Below, piece by piece: positions 40,039 to 49,061 of a DNA stretch of 64,000 nt. Position 1 is the first letter of the stretch, and each line of letters starts with the position of its first letter. Under the pieces are notes generated by a model, which had not been told where the DNA came from, did no database searches, and saw only the letters and a program-made list of their open reading frames with translations. A program made the position numbers and the translations under genes. This DNA is from RHKX01 sp963823565 (GTDB taxonomy: Bacteria; Actinomycetota; Thermoleophilia; Solirubrobacterales; 70-9): assembly GCA_963823565.1 (NCBI GenBank), contig CAWGLR010000001.1, positions 186,001 through 250,000 on the forward strand, read 5' to 3'.

Positions 40039-41280
40039 CTAGTTCTTCAGCTTCAGGAACTTGCGGCGGATCTGCCCGGTGCGCATGCGCTGGGGGTGGT
40101 CGCCGACCGGGATCGAGGCGACCTCCTTGCCGGTCTTGTAGGAGAGCACCGCGACGCGGTCGTCCCCGGCGACGGAGACGAAGCAGTGCTTGCCGTCCTC
40201 GCTCGACTGCGACCAGTAGGGCACGTGGCCGATCGGGACGATCCGCTGCGCCTCGAAGGGCCGGCGGGTGACGATCGCCGCGTAGCCCGACATCGTCCCC
40301 GCGACGCAGAGCTTCGTTCCCTGCGGGTTCATCGCCAGGCCGTGGTGGGCGGAGTCGAGCAGGTACTCGTCGCGCCGCATCCCCTCGGCCTCGCCGAGCG
40401 GCAGGTCGAGGACGTCGACGACGCGGTCCTTCCGCAGGTCGTACTTGACGATCCCGAAGAAGAACGAGACCTGGAAGTAGACGTAGTGCTCGTCCGGGGT
40501 GATCGCCATCGGCCGGATCGCGGCGCTCATGTTGGGATAGCCGGCCTCCTCGAGCTTCTGGCCCATGTCGATGCGCTTCAGCACCTTGTAGGTCCGCGCG
40601 TCGATCACCTCGAATACGCGCTCGCCCTTGGTCGCGTCCATCGACGGATCGTCGGTCGGCGTGTAGACCGTGCCGATGCTCGCGTGGTAGATCAGCTTGC
40701 CGTCGCGGGAGAAGTTGCTCTCGTGCGGCGAGTCGCCGGAGGGGATCCGCGCCACGGTCTCGCCGGTGGCGGTGTCGATCACGTGGACGACGTTGGCCGT
40801 CGAGGCGGAAACGAGCAGCGTCTTGCCGTCCTCGGAGATCGCCATGTGGTCGGCGCGGTAGCCGTCGAGCTTGGTCCGCCAGACGATCTTCTCGGTCTTC
40901 AGCGAGATCGCGACGACGTCGGCGAAGCTCGGCCTCGAGAAGTAGACGACCTTGCCGTCGGGCGAGGTGAAGCCGTCATCGACGTACTGGTTGTGCCCCT
41001 CGCCGATGAGCTCGCGGATCACGTTGAAGTACCCGAGCGCCACCGGGTCGGTCTGGATCTCCGCCACCCGCTCGTCCTTGTCGGGGATGACGTTTATCCG
41101 GTCGAGCCGCTTGAAGGTCTTCGGGTCGATCAGGTCGGCCGTGCCGGCCCAGTTGTTGCTGACCACCAGGACGTCGCGCTTGACCTTCTTCTTGTGCGGC
41201 TTCGCCTCGGCGACTCCCGCCGCCGCGGTGACGACCGCCAGCGCGATCACGAGCGCGCTCCTGACGCGACCCATCCTCAT
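40039..41280 (-). CDS. secreted YncE/YVTN-type beta-propeller protein
   Basis: 413 residues. The signal peptide (1-26) is followed by a propeller of YVTN-type blades (VLVVSNNWAGTADLIDP, VVYFSRPSFADVVAISLKT, LLVSASTANVVHVIDTATG, HVPYWSQSSEDGKHCFVSVA). Each blade has the Asp-Gly turn of these secreted seven-bladed proteins. The basic N-terminus after the signal and the Lys/Arg-rich C-terminus (IRRKFLKLKN) suggest contact with anionic cell-surface polymers. Function unknown. ATG start 41280. It is convergent with the diguanylate cyclase gene. Confidence 0.87.
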   Translation of the reverse strand: MRMGRVRSALVIALAVVTAAAGVAEAKPHKKKVKRDVLVVSNNWAGTADLIDPKTFKRLDRINVIPDKDERVAEIQTDPVALGYFNVIRELIGEGHNQYVDDGFTSPDGKVVYFSRPSFADVVAISLKTEKIVWRTKLDGYRADHMAISEDGKTLLVSASTANVVHVIDTATGETVARIPSGDSPHESNFSRDGKLIYHASIGTVYTPTDDPSMDATKGERVFEVIDARTYKVLKRIDMGQKLEEAGYPNMSAAIRPMAITPDEHYVYFQVSFFFGIVKYDLRKDRVVDVLDLPLGEAEGMRRDEYLLDSAHHGLAMNPQGTKLCVAGTMSGYAAIVTRRPFEAQRIVPIGHVPYWSQSSEDGKHCFVSVAGDDRVAVLSYKTGKEVASIPVGDHPQRMRTGQIRRKFLKLKN

Positions 41281-41361
41281 TGCTCCTGCTCCCTTGGTCG
41301 TGGCCTGCAGAGCGATCTTAGCCGCGAATCGCCGGTGCGAGAGCCGATTCCGCGGTGTGTT

Positions 41362-41739
41362 CTAGGCGCCGATCGCCGACTCCGGCCACGGGCCGGCGCC
41401 GGAGGCGCGGCCGGCGCGGGTCGAGCGCTCGGCATCGTCGCGGCGGGCCATGCGCATGACGGCCGAGCGGCTGAGCCGGTCGGGCGTCGAGTAGACGCGG
41501 CCCTCGAAGGCCCACCAGTAGCGGTCCTCGGCCTCGCCGATCGGCTGCGGCTGGGAACCCTGGCCCGCGGCGATCGCCTCGCCGAAGCCGGGGGCGAGCT
41601 TGACCTCGGGGCCCTCGCCGGTGTCGAGGACGTAGTCGCGCTGGACGAAGGAGACGCCGCGGCTGCCCGGATGCGGCTTCGTCGTCTCGCTGTAGCGCAG
41701 CTCTGCGTTGGGCTCCAGGCGGAACATTCGGAACCTCAT
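41362..41739 (-). CDS. small soluble protein of unknown function
   Basis: 125 residues from ATG 41739 (another ATG four codons in). No family recognised. An N-terminal strand-rich half (MFRLEPNAELRYSETT, SFVQRDYVLDTGEGPEVKLA) precedes a charged C-terminal helix. There is no signal peptide and no membrane helix. It lies between sigH and the YncE-like gene on the same strand, 81 bp from the latter. Confidence 0.65.
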   Translation of the reverse strand: MRFRMFRLEPNAELRYSETTKPHPGSRGVSFVQRDYVLDTGEGPEVKLAPGFGEAIAAGQGSQPQPIGEAEDRYWWAFEGRVYSTPDRLSRSAVMRMARRDDAERSTRAGRASGAGPWPESAIGA

Positions 41740-41805
41740 CGGCCCCTGAAACCCGATTCATGAGCCTGGGTTGCGATTCTCAGACGCGGGTCCAAGACGC
41801 GACGA

Positions 41806-41827
41806 GGCCGGGCATCTCTGCCCGGCC
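41806..41827 (-). terminator. hairpin after sigH
   Basis: GGCCGGGCA (41806-41814) pairs with TGCCCGGCC (41819-41827) around TCTC, 41 bp after the sigH stop. No T-tract. Confidence 0.6.
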
Positions 41828-41868
41828 CCGGCCGCGTTGGCAATGACTCCTCGGGGGAGCTGGTTGAG

Positions 41869-42555
41869 CTAGTGCAGGACCTCGCGGGAAGCGAGGTGCT
41901 GGGAGACCTTGCGCTTGACGCGCTGGAGCGCGTTGTCGACGGTCTTGGTGTCGCAGGCGAGGCGATCGGCGATCTCCTCGTACGAGCGGCCGTCGAGGTA
42001 GCAGGTGAGGACCTCGCTCTCGAGGTCCGAGAGGACGCTGGTCAGGCACTCGACTAGGCTGCCCAGCTCCTCGGTGGAGATCACCCTGCTCGCCGGATCC
42101 TCGGTTCGCGAGCCCGGGAGGATCTCCTCGAGCGTCGACTCGCCGTCGCCGGCCGCCGTCGGCGACGTGGCGAAGCTGATCGACTGATTGAGCGGTGCGT
42201 GCTTGTTGCGGCTCGCCGTCTTCACCGCGGTGATCATCTGCCTCGTGATGCAGAGCTCGGCGAAGTTGCGGAAGCTCGACTCCCGGTCGGAGCGGAAGTC
42301 GCGAACCGCCTTGTAGAGGCCGACGAGGCCCTCCTGGATCAGATCCTCCGATTCGCCGCCGAGCAGGAAGTACGAGGACGCCTTGAGCCGGACGAAGCCG
42401 CGATAGCGGCGGACGATCCGGTCGTAGGCGACGTCGTCTCCTCGCTTGGCCTGTGCGACCAGGTAGGCGTCGTTCAGCTCGCCCGGGTGCCGGTCCCTGC
42501 TGCTCCCCCCCTGCACGGGCCGTACCTGCGGGAACTCCTGGGTGACTGCTGCCAC
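41869..42555 (-). CDS. sigH: SigH/Spo0H-like sigma-70 factor
   Basis: 228 residues from GTG 42555. The core DAYLVAQAKRGDDVAYDRIV, RYRGFVRLKASSYFLLGGES, EDLIQEGLVGLYKAVRDF and the ITRQMITAVKTASRNKHAPL segment match Bacillus SigH (Spo0H). Region 4 is at SDLESEVLTCYLDGRSYEE with TKTVDNALQRVKRK. The gene follows rlmB and cysS, the synteny also known from Firmicutes. It has its own promoter (42679-42706), a 120-nt leader with GGAGGAG before the start, and a dyad upstream. Confidence 0.93.
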   Translation of the reverse strand: MAAVTQEFPQVRPVQGGSSRDRHPGELNDAYLVAQAKRGDDVAYDRIVRRYRGFVRLKASSYFLLGGESEDLIQEGLVGLYKAVRDFRSDRESSFRNFAELCITRQMITAVKTASRNKHAPLNQSISFATSPTAAGDGESTLEEILPGSRTEDPASRVISTEELGSLVECLTSVLSDLESEVLTCYLDGRSYEEIADRLACDTKTVDNALQRVKRKVSQHLASREVLH

Positions 42556-42678
42556 GTTGTCTCCTCCATCGAGGGCCGTGGCGCCTTACCTCCCCAGGCG
42601 CGCCTTGGACTATCTCTCCTAAGCGATGGGCAAAGGCTCAACTCTGAACCTTTACTTCACCGTTACTTCCTGCGCGGC

Positions 42679-42706
42679 AGTCTAACCGCGAGCGGAGTTC
42701 TGTCAA
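42679..42706 (-). promoter_or_regulatory. sigH promoter (-35 TTGACA, -10 TAGACT)
   Basis: On the minus strand TTGACA (42701-42706), 16 nt spacer and TAGACT (42679-42684). The strongest housekeeping-type promoter seen in the window, 115-120 nt before the start codon. Confidence 0.75.
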
Positions 42707-42722
42707 CCCAAAGGTTGCGCGA

Positions 42723-42742
42723 CGTGCAAGAACCGTTGCACG
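42723..42742. promoter_or_regulatory. operator candidate upstream of the sigH promoter
   Basis: CGTGCAA-N6-TTGCACG, perfect 7-bp arms, centred about 25 bp upstream of the -35 box. Position suits an activator or a repressor site. Confidence 0.45.
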
Positions 42743-42793
42743 ATATGCGTACCGTCCGGCCGGCCCGCTAGGACGGACCCGCCCCGGAACCGC

Positions 42794-43450
42794 TCAGCGA
42801 TGCGCCCTCGAGGCGGCGAAGAGCAGCAGCGTGGCGGCCGCGGCGACGTTGAGCGAGCCCACCTTCCCGACCGTCGGGATCGAGACCAGGGCGTCGCAGG
42901 AGTCCCGGACCCGAGGGCGGATCCCCCCTCCCTCGCCGCCCATCACGATCACAACCCTCCCGCTGAAGTCGAGGGTTGAGTACGGCGTCTCCGCCTTCTC
43001 GTCGGCCCCGTAGACCCACGCCCCGGCCTCCTTCGCCTCCGCCAGCCAGTCGGCGAGGTTCCGGACCCTGGCGATCGGCAGGTGCTCGACCGCCCCGGCC
43101 GACGCCTTCGCGGCCGCGGCGGTGATCGCGGCGGAGCGGCGCTCGGGGATCACGACACCGGCCGCTCCGGCCGCCTCGGCGCTGCGGCAGATGGCGCCGA
43201 GGTTGCGCGGGTCCTGCACCTGGTCGAGGGCGAGCACGAGCGCGTCGCCCGAGCGGAGCAGCGCGGCCGGGTCGGCGTAGGGATAGGGATCGACCTCGGC
43301 GACGATCCCCTGGTGGTCGGGGGAGCCGGCCAGGCGTGTGAGCTCGGCGGCGTCGGTGTCCTCGGCGGTCCAGACGCGCCTGACCCGGCGCCGCCCCCGC
43401 TGCGCCTCGGCGACCGGGTTGCGGCCGTAGACGACCGTCCGCTCGCTCAT
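42794..43450 (-). CDS. rlmB: 23S rRNA (guanosine 2'-O)-methyltransferase RlmB / SpoU family
   Basis: 218 residues from ATG 43450. The N-terminal substrate-binding domain is short (VYGRNPVAEAQRG). SpoU motifs follow: LDQVQDPRNLGAICRSAEAA (motif 1), VIVMGGEGGGIRP (motif 2), and IPTVGKVGSLNVAAAATLLL (motif 3), the knotted SAM site. The ATG overlaps the cysS stop (ATGA), so translation is coupled. Longer upstream frames are cysS shadows. Typical neighbour of cysS. Confidence 0.94.
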   Translation of the reverse strand: MSERTVVYGRNPVAEAQRGRRRVRRVWTAEDTDAAELTRLAGSPDHQGIVAEVDPYPYADPAALLRSGDALVLALDQVQDPRNLGAICRSAEAAGAAGVVIPERRSAAITAAAAKASAGAVEHLPIARVRNLADWLAEAKEAGAWVYGADEKAETPYSTLDFSGRVVIVMGGEGGGIRPRVRDSCDALVSIPTVGKVGSLNVAAAATLLLFAASRAHR

Positions 43451-44808
43451 CGCCGCGGGACGAGGCGGGCCCCGCCGGCCTCGTCGCGGACGTCCCAGCC
43501 GAGCCCGGCGAGCCGGTCGCGGATCTCGTCGGCGCGCGCCCAGTCCTTTTCTTCGCGCGCCGAGGCGCGGTCGGCCAGCAGCGCCTCGGCCTCGGCGGGG
43601 GGCGCGCCGGTGTCCGGCTCGGCCAGCGACTCGAGCCCGAGCAGCTCGAGCATCTCGCGGGCGGCGCCGCGGGCTCCGGCGAGCTCGCCGCTGCGCGCAT
43701 CCGAGATCAGCCCGGCCAGCTCGGCCAGCGCCCGCGGCGTGTTGAAGTCGTCGGCGAGCGCGTCGCAGAAGGCGTCGAGGCGCGCCTGGACGGCCGGGTC
43801 GCGCCCCTCCCCCTCGGCCTCGCCCTCGCGGAAGAACTCCCGCACCCGCTCGTTCGCCGCGGCGGCCTGCTGGAGCTCGGTCTCGCCGAAGGCGATCGGC
43901 TGGCGGTAGTGGCCGGAGACGAGGAAGCGGACGACCGCGGCGCCGCCGAAGGCCTCGATCGCCTCGCCGAGCAGGAAGATGTTCCCGAGCGACTTCGACA
44001 TCTTCTCGGCGGCGCCGGCCTGGACCATGCCGTTGTGCATCCAGATCCGCGCCAGCGGCCTCCCCCGCGCCGCCTCGGTCTGGGCGATCTCGTTCTCGTG
44101 GTGGGGGAAGACGAGGTCGGAGCCGCCGCCGTGGATCGCGAACTCGAGGCCGAGCAGCTCCTCGGCCATCGCCGAGCACTCGATGTGCCAGCCCGGGCGC
44201 CCCTCGCCCCAGGGGCTCGGCCAGAACGTGTCCTCCCCCTCCTTGCGCCGCTTCCACAGGGCGAAGTCCAGCGGCGCCTCCTTGAGCTCGGCGGCACCCG
44301 CCTCCTCGCCCTGGTCCATCTGGTCGGGGTCGCGGTTGGAGAGGGCGCCGTAGCGGTCGTAGCTGCGGACCCTGAAGTAGACGTCGCCGCCGGACTCGTA
44401 GGCGTGGCCGGAGTCGATCAGCGCCTGAATCAGCGCGACGATCGGGCCGATCGTCTCGGTCGCCTTCGGCTCGTGGTCGGGGCGGCCGATCCCGAGCGCG
44501 TCGGTGTCGGCGGCGTAGCGGGCGATCATCCGCTCGGCCCACTCCGCCGACGGCACCCCGGCGTCCCGCGCGGCCGCGTAGATCTTGTCGTTGACGTCGG
44601 TGAGGTTGATGGCGACGACCGGCTCGTAGCCCTCGTGGCGCAGGAACCGCGCCAGGAGCAGCGGCAGCACGAACGGCCGCGCGTTGCCGATGTGGATCGG
44701 GCCGTACGTCGTCGGCCCGCACGCGTAGATCCCGACCTTGCCGTCGGGACCGGGCTCGACCGGGCGCTTCTCCCCGCTCAGGGTGTCGGTGATCCGCACC
44801 TCGCGCAC
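43447..44808 (-). CDS. cysS: cysteinyl-tRNA synthetase
   Basis: Charges tRNA-Cys, 453 residues, the standard length. The HIGH-type motif is GPIHIGNAR, the KMSKS loop EKMSKSLGN, and the zinc ligands appear in YACGPTTYG, GWHIECSAM and FPHHENEIAQ. GTG start at 44808 has TAGCAT 7 nt upstream. It begins the cysS-rlmB pair, with sigH following under its own promoter. Confidence 0.97.
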   Translation of the reverse strand: MREVRITDTLSGEKRPVEPGPDGKVGIYACGPTTYGPIHIGNARPFVLPLLLARFLRHEGYEPVVAINLTDVNDKIYAAARDAGVPSAEWAERMIARYAADTDALGIGRPDHEPKATETIGPIVALIQALIDSGHAYESGGDVYFRVRSYDRYGALSNRDPDQMDQGEEAGAAELKEAPLDFALWKRRKEGEDTFWPSPWGEGRPGWHIECSAMAEELLGLEFAIHGGGSDLVFPHHENEIAQTEAARGRPLARIWMHNGMVQAGAAEKMSKSLGNIFLLGEAIEAFGGAAVVRFLVSGHYRQPIAFGETELQQAAAANERVREFFREGEAEGEGRDPAVQARLDAFCDALADDFNTPRALAELAGLISDARSGELAGARGAAREMLELLGLESLAEPDTGAPPAEAEALLADRASAREEKDWARADEIRDRLAGLGWDVRDEAGGARLVPRR

Positions 44809-44815
44809 GGAGGCG

Positions 44816-44821
44816 ATGCTA
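44816..44821 (-). promoter_or_regulatory. candidate -10 box of cysS (leaderless)
   Basis: TAGCAT on the minus strand, 7 nt before GTG 44808. Confidence 0.4.
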
Positions 44822-44835
44822 TGCGCTCGTTCGGC

Positions 44836-45354
44836 TCACGCCTTCTTCGGCTTGTAGGTCCAGCCGGCCCCGGTCACCGCGTCGATGACCGGGTCGCGGA
44901 GGTCGGACCAGGAGAACTTGTAGCCCTTCTCGTCGGCCCCACCCTCGGTGTGGTGGGGTCCGAGCCAGGCGGCGACGTGGACCGTCTCGCTGCCGATCTG
45001 CTGGCCGCGCTCGAAGTGCTTGCCGCCGGAGAAGATCCCATCGACACCGATCTCCGCCTTCGAAGTCGTCTTCAGACCGAGGCCGACGGCCTCGTGGTCG
45101 GCCTCGTCGAAGGTGATGCGAAACGCCCGATAGAGATACTCGTACGAACCGCCGCCGATCCCGGCGCTCGCGATCTTCGCCGACCAGGCGACGACCACCT
45201 CACCGTCGGACTCGCTGGTCTCGATCCCCTTCCCCGAGATCGCGAGCAGCCGCCGCTTCACCTCGTCGAGGGGCTCGGGCGCGACGCCCTCCTCCGGCTT
45301 CGCCGCGGTCATGATCCCGCGGCCCTTCTCCTTCAGCTTGTCGAACAGGCCCAT
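44836..45354 (-). CDS. small cytoplasmic protein of unknown function
   Basis: 172 residues from ATG 45354. An N-terminal helix (MGLFDKLKEKGRGI) precedes a mixed alpha/beta fold with Gly-rich turn SAGIGGGSYEYLYRAFRITF and WSDLRDPVIDAV at the end. No family recognised. TAGGCT lies 6 nt before the ATG. It lies 28 bp ahead of cysS on the same strand but is probably an independent transcript. Confidence 0.7.
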   Translation of the reverse strand: MGLFDKLKEKGRGIMTAAKPEEGVAPEPLDEVKRRLLAISGKGIETSESDGEVVVAWSAKIASAGIGGGSYEYLYRAFRITFDEADHEAVGLGLKTTSKAEIGVDGIFSGGKHFERGQQIGSETVHVAAWLGPHHTEGGADEKGYKFSWSDLRDPVIDAVTGAGWTYKPKKA

Positions 45355-45360
45355 GGGCTC

Positions 45361-45366
45361 AGCCTA
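45361..45366 (-). promoter_or_regulatory. candidate -10 box of gene 44836-45354 (leaderless)
   Basis: TAGGCT on the minus strand, 6 nt before ATG 45354. Confidence 0.4.
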
Positions 45367-45476
45367 GCGGCGGTCCCCTGCGCCGGGGAACCGGGTGCGC
45401 GGGGCGGCCGCCGCTGTTAGCCTCGCGACGAGGGAGCAGGCGGCGCGGGGCCGCCCGGACAACTGGGAGGAACAAC

Positions 45477-47588
45477 ATGCGTTCACGGTCGGCCCATCGA
45501 CCTCTCGGGGGGATCGCGATCGCTGCGGCGGCGCTGCTCGTGCTGCTGGCGCTGCCGGCGAGTGCGTCCGCCCACCTAGAGCGCCCGTCCTACTGGCCCG
45601 ACCCGGGCCCCGACGCCTCCGTCAGCCCGCCGGCCGGAGGGAAGGTCCCGAAGGCGCGCTCGCTCTCGTCGGCGGCCACCGGCAAGGGGCCGGGCGAGGT
45701 GCGCGTCGTCTGCATCGGCAAGCACGGGAGCAAGTCGATGCGCCTGCTGCGCAAGTCGGTCAAGCGCGCCCGCGAGCACGGCTACAAGTACCGCCCGAGC
45801 GAGTCGCTTCGCCATCTCAGCGGGAAGAAGGCGAAGAAGCTGGTCCGGATCAACTCGAAGCTCGCGAAGAAGTGCCGCTACCGGACGATCCAGGAGGCGA
45901 TCTTCGACTCCGGCAACAACGACCGCGTCGTCGTCATGCCCGGCCGCTACCCCGAGCGGCCCTCGCGCCGGCAGCCGACCAACGACGCCGCCTGCGCCGA
46001 TCTGACTCAGGACAACGGCCACGGCGCCCAGGCGCCGAGCTACCGCTACCAGGTCACCTGCCCCAACGACCAGAACCTGATCTACATCCAAGGCCGGGCG
46101 GTGCCAGATCAGCCGCCACCGGAGCCGCCGCTCGCCGACCGCGAGGGGATCCCCGACCTCGGCCCCTGCGTGCGCTGCAACCTCCAGCTCGAGGGATCGG
46201 GCGTGAAGCCCTCCGACGTCGTCATGGACGCCGGCACCAACTACAAGAAGGTGTCATCCGACTCGAAGCCGGGCCAGGCGAACGGCTGCGGCTTCGAGCC
46301 CGAGTGCAGCTACGCCAAGGACGTCGTCCTCCGCGTCGACCGCGCCGACGGGTTCGTCGGGCGCAACTTCCTGACGAAGAGCTCGACCGAGCACGGCGTC
46401 TACATCGAGGAGGCCGACGGCTACCTGCTCGACAAGGTGAAGATGTACTGGTCGGCCGAGTACGGGAACCTGACGTTCACCTCCGACCACGGCCTCTACA
46501 AGAACTGCGACTCCTACGGCGCCGGCGACGCGGCCCTCTACCCGGGCGCCTCGCCCGAGACCGGCCGGGGCGTCGAGGACGCGTCCTTCTACCCCGACGC
46601 GCCGCGGATCAACACCGTCGTCAAGAAGTGCGACATGCGCTCGAGCGCGCTCGCCTACTCCGGCTCGCAGGGGAACGCGGTGCGGATCACGCAGAGCGAC
46701 ATCTACGCGAACACGTCGGGGATCGTCACCGACTCGATCTCGGCCTCGGGCCACCCCGGCTACCCGCCCGACAGCAACGAGATCGACCACAACGTCATCT
46801 ACTCCAACAACCTCAACAGCTACGGAGCCGACGCGCCGTTCGTCAACACGGTCGGCCTGCCGATCGGCGTCGGGACGTTCTACCCCGGCGTCAACAAGAG
46901 CCGGATCCACGACAACTACATCTTCGACAACTGGCGCCGCGGGACGATGCTCGTCTCGATCCCCTCGGGGACCGAGCGCGGCACGCCCGAGGACCCGAGC
47001 GCTGCCGGCTCGTGCCCGACGATGAACCCGGCCGGGCCGCTCGGCTTCATCTACCCGACGTCCTGTCAGAACGAGTACACGGGCAACGTGATGGGGAAGG
47101 CGCCGAAGGGCTTCGAGCCCTCCCCCGCCGTCGGCAAGTTCGGCAACCCCTCCAGCCTCGACGACCCCGGCGTCCGCAACGGCATCGACTTCTGGTGGGA
47201 CGAGGCGCCGACCGAGGGCAACTGCTGGCACGACAACGTCGGCCCCGACGGCTCGCGCGGCAGCCTCACCGCCGACCCGCCGATCGGCCCGACGGCGGGC
47301 AAGAACGTGACCGGCTTCCTGCCTGAAGCCTGCGACCCATCCGACCCGACCTACCCGCTCGGCGAGGGCGGCCCGGGCTACGCGGCGAAGGCCGTGATGC
47401 TCGTGCTCTGCTCGGAGGCGAGCCCGGAGTGCGAGTGGTTCCAGCCGCCCGCCGAGCCCGGCTCGGCCGCGGCGATGCGGCAGCGGCGCGCCGCAGAGCG
47501 GCGCGACCGGCGCCTGCGCCACTCCGACCTGGGGCGCTCGCTCGACCGCCAGTTCCGGGCGATCAGCACGGTCGGCGACGGAGGCTGA
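45477..47588 (+). CDS. secreted right-handed beta-helix (PbH1-like) protein
   Basis: 703 residues. A signal peptide (about 11-32) precedes a charged Lys/Arg-rich segment and then a parallel beta-helix (about 145-560) with repeated short turns (TIQEAIFDSGNNDRVVVMPG, EHGVYIEEADGYLLDKVKM, DHGLYKNCDSYGAGDAALY, SNEIDHNVIYSNNLNSYG). This fold is common in polysaccharide lyases and surface glycan-binding proteins, but the active-site residues of a known lyase cannot be read. Tail basic (RRAAERRDRRLRHSD). ATG with GGGAGGAAC ribosome site. Overlaps the next ATG (TGATG). Confidence 0.85.
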   Translation: MRSRSAHRPLGGIAIAAAALLVLLALPASASAHLERPSYWPDPGPDASVSPPAGGKVPKARSLSSAATGKGPGEVRVVCIGKHGSKSMRLLRKSVKRAREHGYKYRPSESLRHLSGKKAKKLVRINSKLAKKCRYRTIQEAIFDSGNNDRVVVMPGRYPERPSRRQPTNDAACADLTQDNGHGAQAPSYRYQVTCPNDQNLIYIQGRAVPDQPPPEPPLADREGIPDLGPCVRCNLQLEGSGVKPSDVVMDAGTNYKKVSSDSKPGQANGCGFEPECSYAKDVVLRVDRADGFVGRNFLTKSSTEHGVYIEEADGYLLDKVKMYWSAEYGNLTFTSDHGLYKNCDSYGAGDAALYPGASPETGRGVEDASFYPDAPRINTVVKKCDMRSSALAYSGSQGNAVRITQSDIYANTSGIVTDSISASGHPGYPPDSNEIDHNVIYSNNLNSYGADAPFVNTVGLPIGVGTFYPGVNKSRIHDNYIFDNWRRGTMLVSIPSGTERGTPEDPSAAGSCPTMNPAGPLGFIYPTSCQNEYTGNVMGKAPKGFEPSPAVGKFGNPSSLDDPGVRNGIDFWWDEAPTEGNCWHDNVGPDGSRGSLTADPPIGPTAGKNVTGFLPEACDPSDPTYPLGEGGPGYAAKAVMLVLCSEASPECEWFQPPAEPGSAAAMRQRRAAERRDRRLRHSDLGRSLDRQFRAISTVGDGG

Positions 47589-47968
47589 TGCGGGCGCCGG
47601 CGATAGCCCTCGCCACGCTCGTCGCGATCGTCGCGATCGCCCTCGTCGCGGTCAACGCCGGCGGCTCCGAGGGCGAGGACGAGCCCGCGATCGGCGTCGG
47701 GCAGCTCCGCGCCGGATCCTCGGCCCAGCTCGCCCAGTGCAGCGACTGGAACGAGGGGACCGCGGAGCAGCGGGCGGTGACCGTCGAGGACGTCCGCGAG
47801 GCCCTCAACCAGGCCAACAGCGGCGGCCCGACGCCGGCGCTTCCGAGCGACCGCACCTACGACCTGTTCGAGAACGCCTGCTCCCAGGACTACGCGGCCG
47901 GCTTCCGCCTCTACAAGATCTACGCGCGGGCGGCCGCCTTCGCGAACCTCGGCACCGCGCCGTACTGA
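47588..47968 (+). CDS. single-pass membrane or secreted protein, unknown
   Basis: 126 residues from ATG 47588. A hydrophobic N-terminus (about 3-24) precedes an acidic exported domain with two cysteines (LAQCSDWNEGTAEQR, ENACSQDYAAGF). The ATG overlaps the TGA of the beta-helix gene (TGATG, 1 bp), so the two are coupled. No family recognised; a partner of the beta-helix protein is suggested by coupling. Confidence 0.72.
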   Translation: MRAPAIALATLVAIVAIALVAVNAGGSEGEDEPAIGVGQLRAGSSAQLAQCSDWNEGTAEQRAVTVEDVREALNQANSGGPTPALPSDRTYDLFENACSQDYAAGFRLYKIYARAAAFANLGTAPY

Positions 47969-48014
47969 CCGAAGCCGGTACGGAGGGGGCCGATCCGGGC
48001 ATACACTCGGTGGG

Positions 48015-49052
48015 ATGTCCGAAGCGGCGACAGGGGGAACGAGGGTCAACGGAAGCTCGGCCAACGGCTCGAGCGCGTCAGCCAACGGCTCGGAGCCGAA
48101 GCACGAGGCGCCCTCCGGCGCTGGCGGGCTCGGTGGGCTGCTCGGCGCCGCCAAGGGCGCGATCGCCGCCGCCGGCTCGGTGCCCGGCATGGCGGCGGGC
48201 GCGCTCGGCGGGGCGGCGGGAGCGGCGCTGCGCCCGCTGTCGAACGCGCTCGAGGGGCTCGGCGCCGACCTCGACGACCGCGATCCCGACTTCATCCGCG
48301 AGAACCTGCCGTTCAGCTGGCTGGTCTCGACCCTGTGGTTCCGCGGAGAGGTCCGCGAGATGCACAACGTCCCCGAGAAGGGGCCGGTGCTGCTCGTCGG
48401 CAACCACTCCGGCGGCAACCTGACCCCGGACACGATCGTCTTCACGGTCGCCTTCTGCACCTACTTCGGCGTCGAGCGGCCCTTCTACCAGCTCGCCCAC
48501 AACCTCGTGCTGGCCTCGCCGGTCGGCCCGCTGCTGCGCCGCTACGGCACCGTCAGCGCGTCCCACGAGCACGCCCGCGAGGCGCTCGAGGCCGGCGCCG
48601 CGGTCCTCGTCTACCCGGGCGGCGATTGGGAGGTCCACCGGCCGGTCTGGCACCGCAACAGGGTCGACTTCGCCGGCCGCAAGGGGTTCATCAAGCTCGC
48701 GCTCGACGCCGGCGTGCCGATCGTCCCCATCGTCTCGGTCGGCGGGCAGGAGACGGCGCTGTTCCTCTCCAACGGCAACTGGCTCGCCCGCCTGCTCGGC
48801 CTCGACCGGACGCTGCGGCTGAAGGTCCTGCCGATCTCGATCGCCCTGCCGTGGATCCTCAACGTCGGCGACTTCATGAGCCACCTGCCGCTGCCGTCGA
48901 AGATCACCGTCGAGGTGCTGCCGCCGATCGACCTGCGCGAGCAGTTCGGGCCCGATCCGGACGCCGACGAGGTCTACGACTACGTCACCGGCTCCATGCA
49001 GGACGTCCTCGACGCGCTCGCAGCGGAGCGGCGCCTGCCGGTGCTCGGCTAG
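48015..49052 (+). CDS. lysophospholipid acyltransferase-like (LPLAT) membrane protein
   Basis: 345 residues. A low-complexity Ser/Gly/Asn N-terminus (1-90) precedes an acyltransferase domain: GNHSGGNLTPDT (His-x7-Asp rather than the usual His-x4-Asp) and VLVYPGGDWEVHRPV, then KGFIKLALDAGVPIVPIVSV. These match the LPLAT family acting on lipids with unusual acyl acceptors. Substrate unknown. ATG start; GTG of the SRPBCC gene follows 10 bp after the stop. Confidence 0.85.
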   Translation: MSEAATGGTRVNGSSANGSSASANGSEPKHEAPSGAGGLGGLLGAAKGAIAAAGSVPGMAAGALGGAAGAALRPLSNALEGLGADLDDRDPDFIRENLPFSWLVSTLWFRGEVREMHNVPEKGPVLLVGNHSGGNLTPDTIVFTVAFCTYFGVERPFYQLAHNLVLASPVGPLLRRYGTVSASHEHAREALEAGAAVLVYPGGDWEVHRPVWHRNRVDFAGRKGFIKLALDAGVPIVPIVSVGGQETALFLSNGNWLARLLGLDRTLRLKVLPISIALPWILNVGDFMSHLPLPSKITVEVLPPIDLREQFGPDPDADEVYDYVTGSMQDVLDALAAERRLPVLG

Positions 49053-49061
49053 GGGTCGGCG

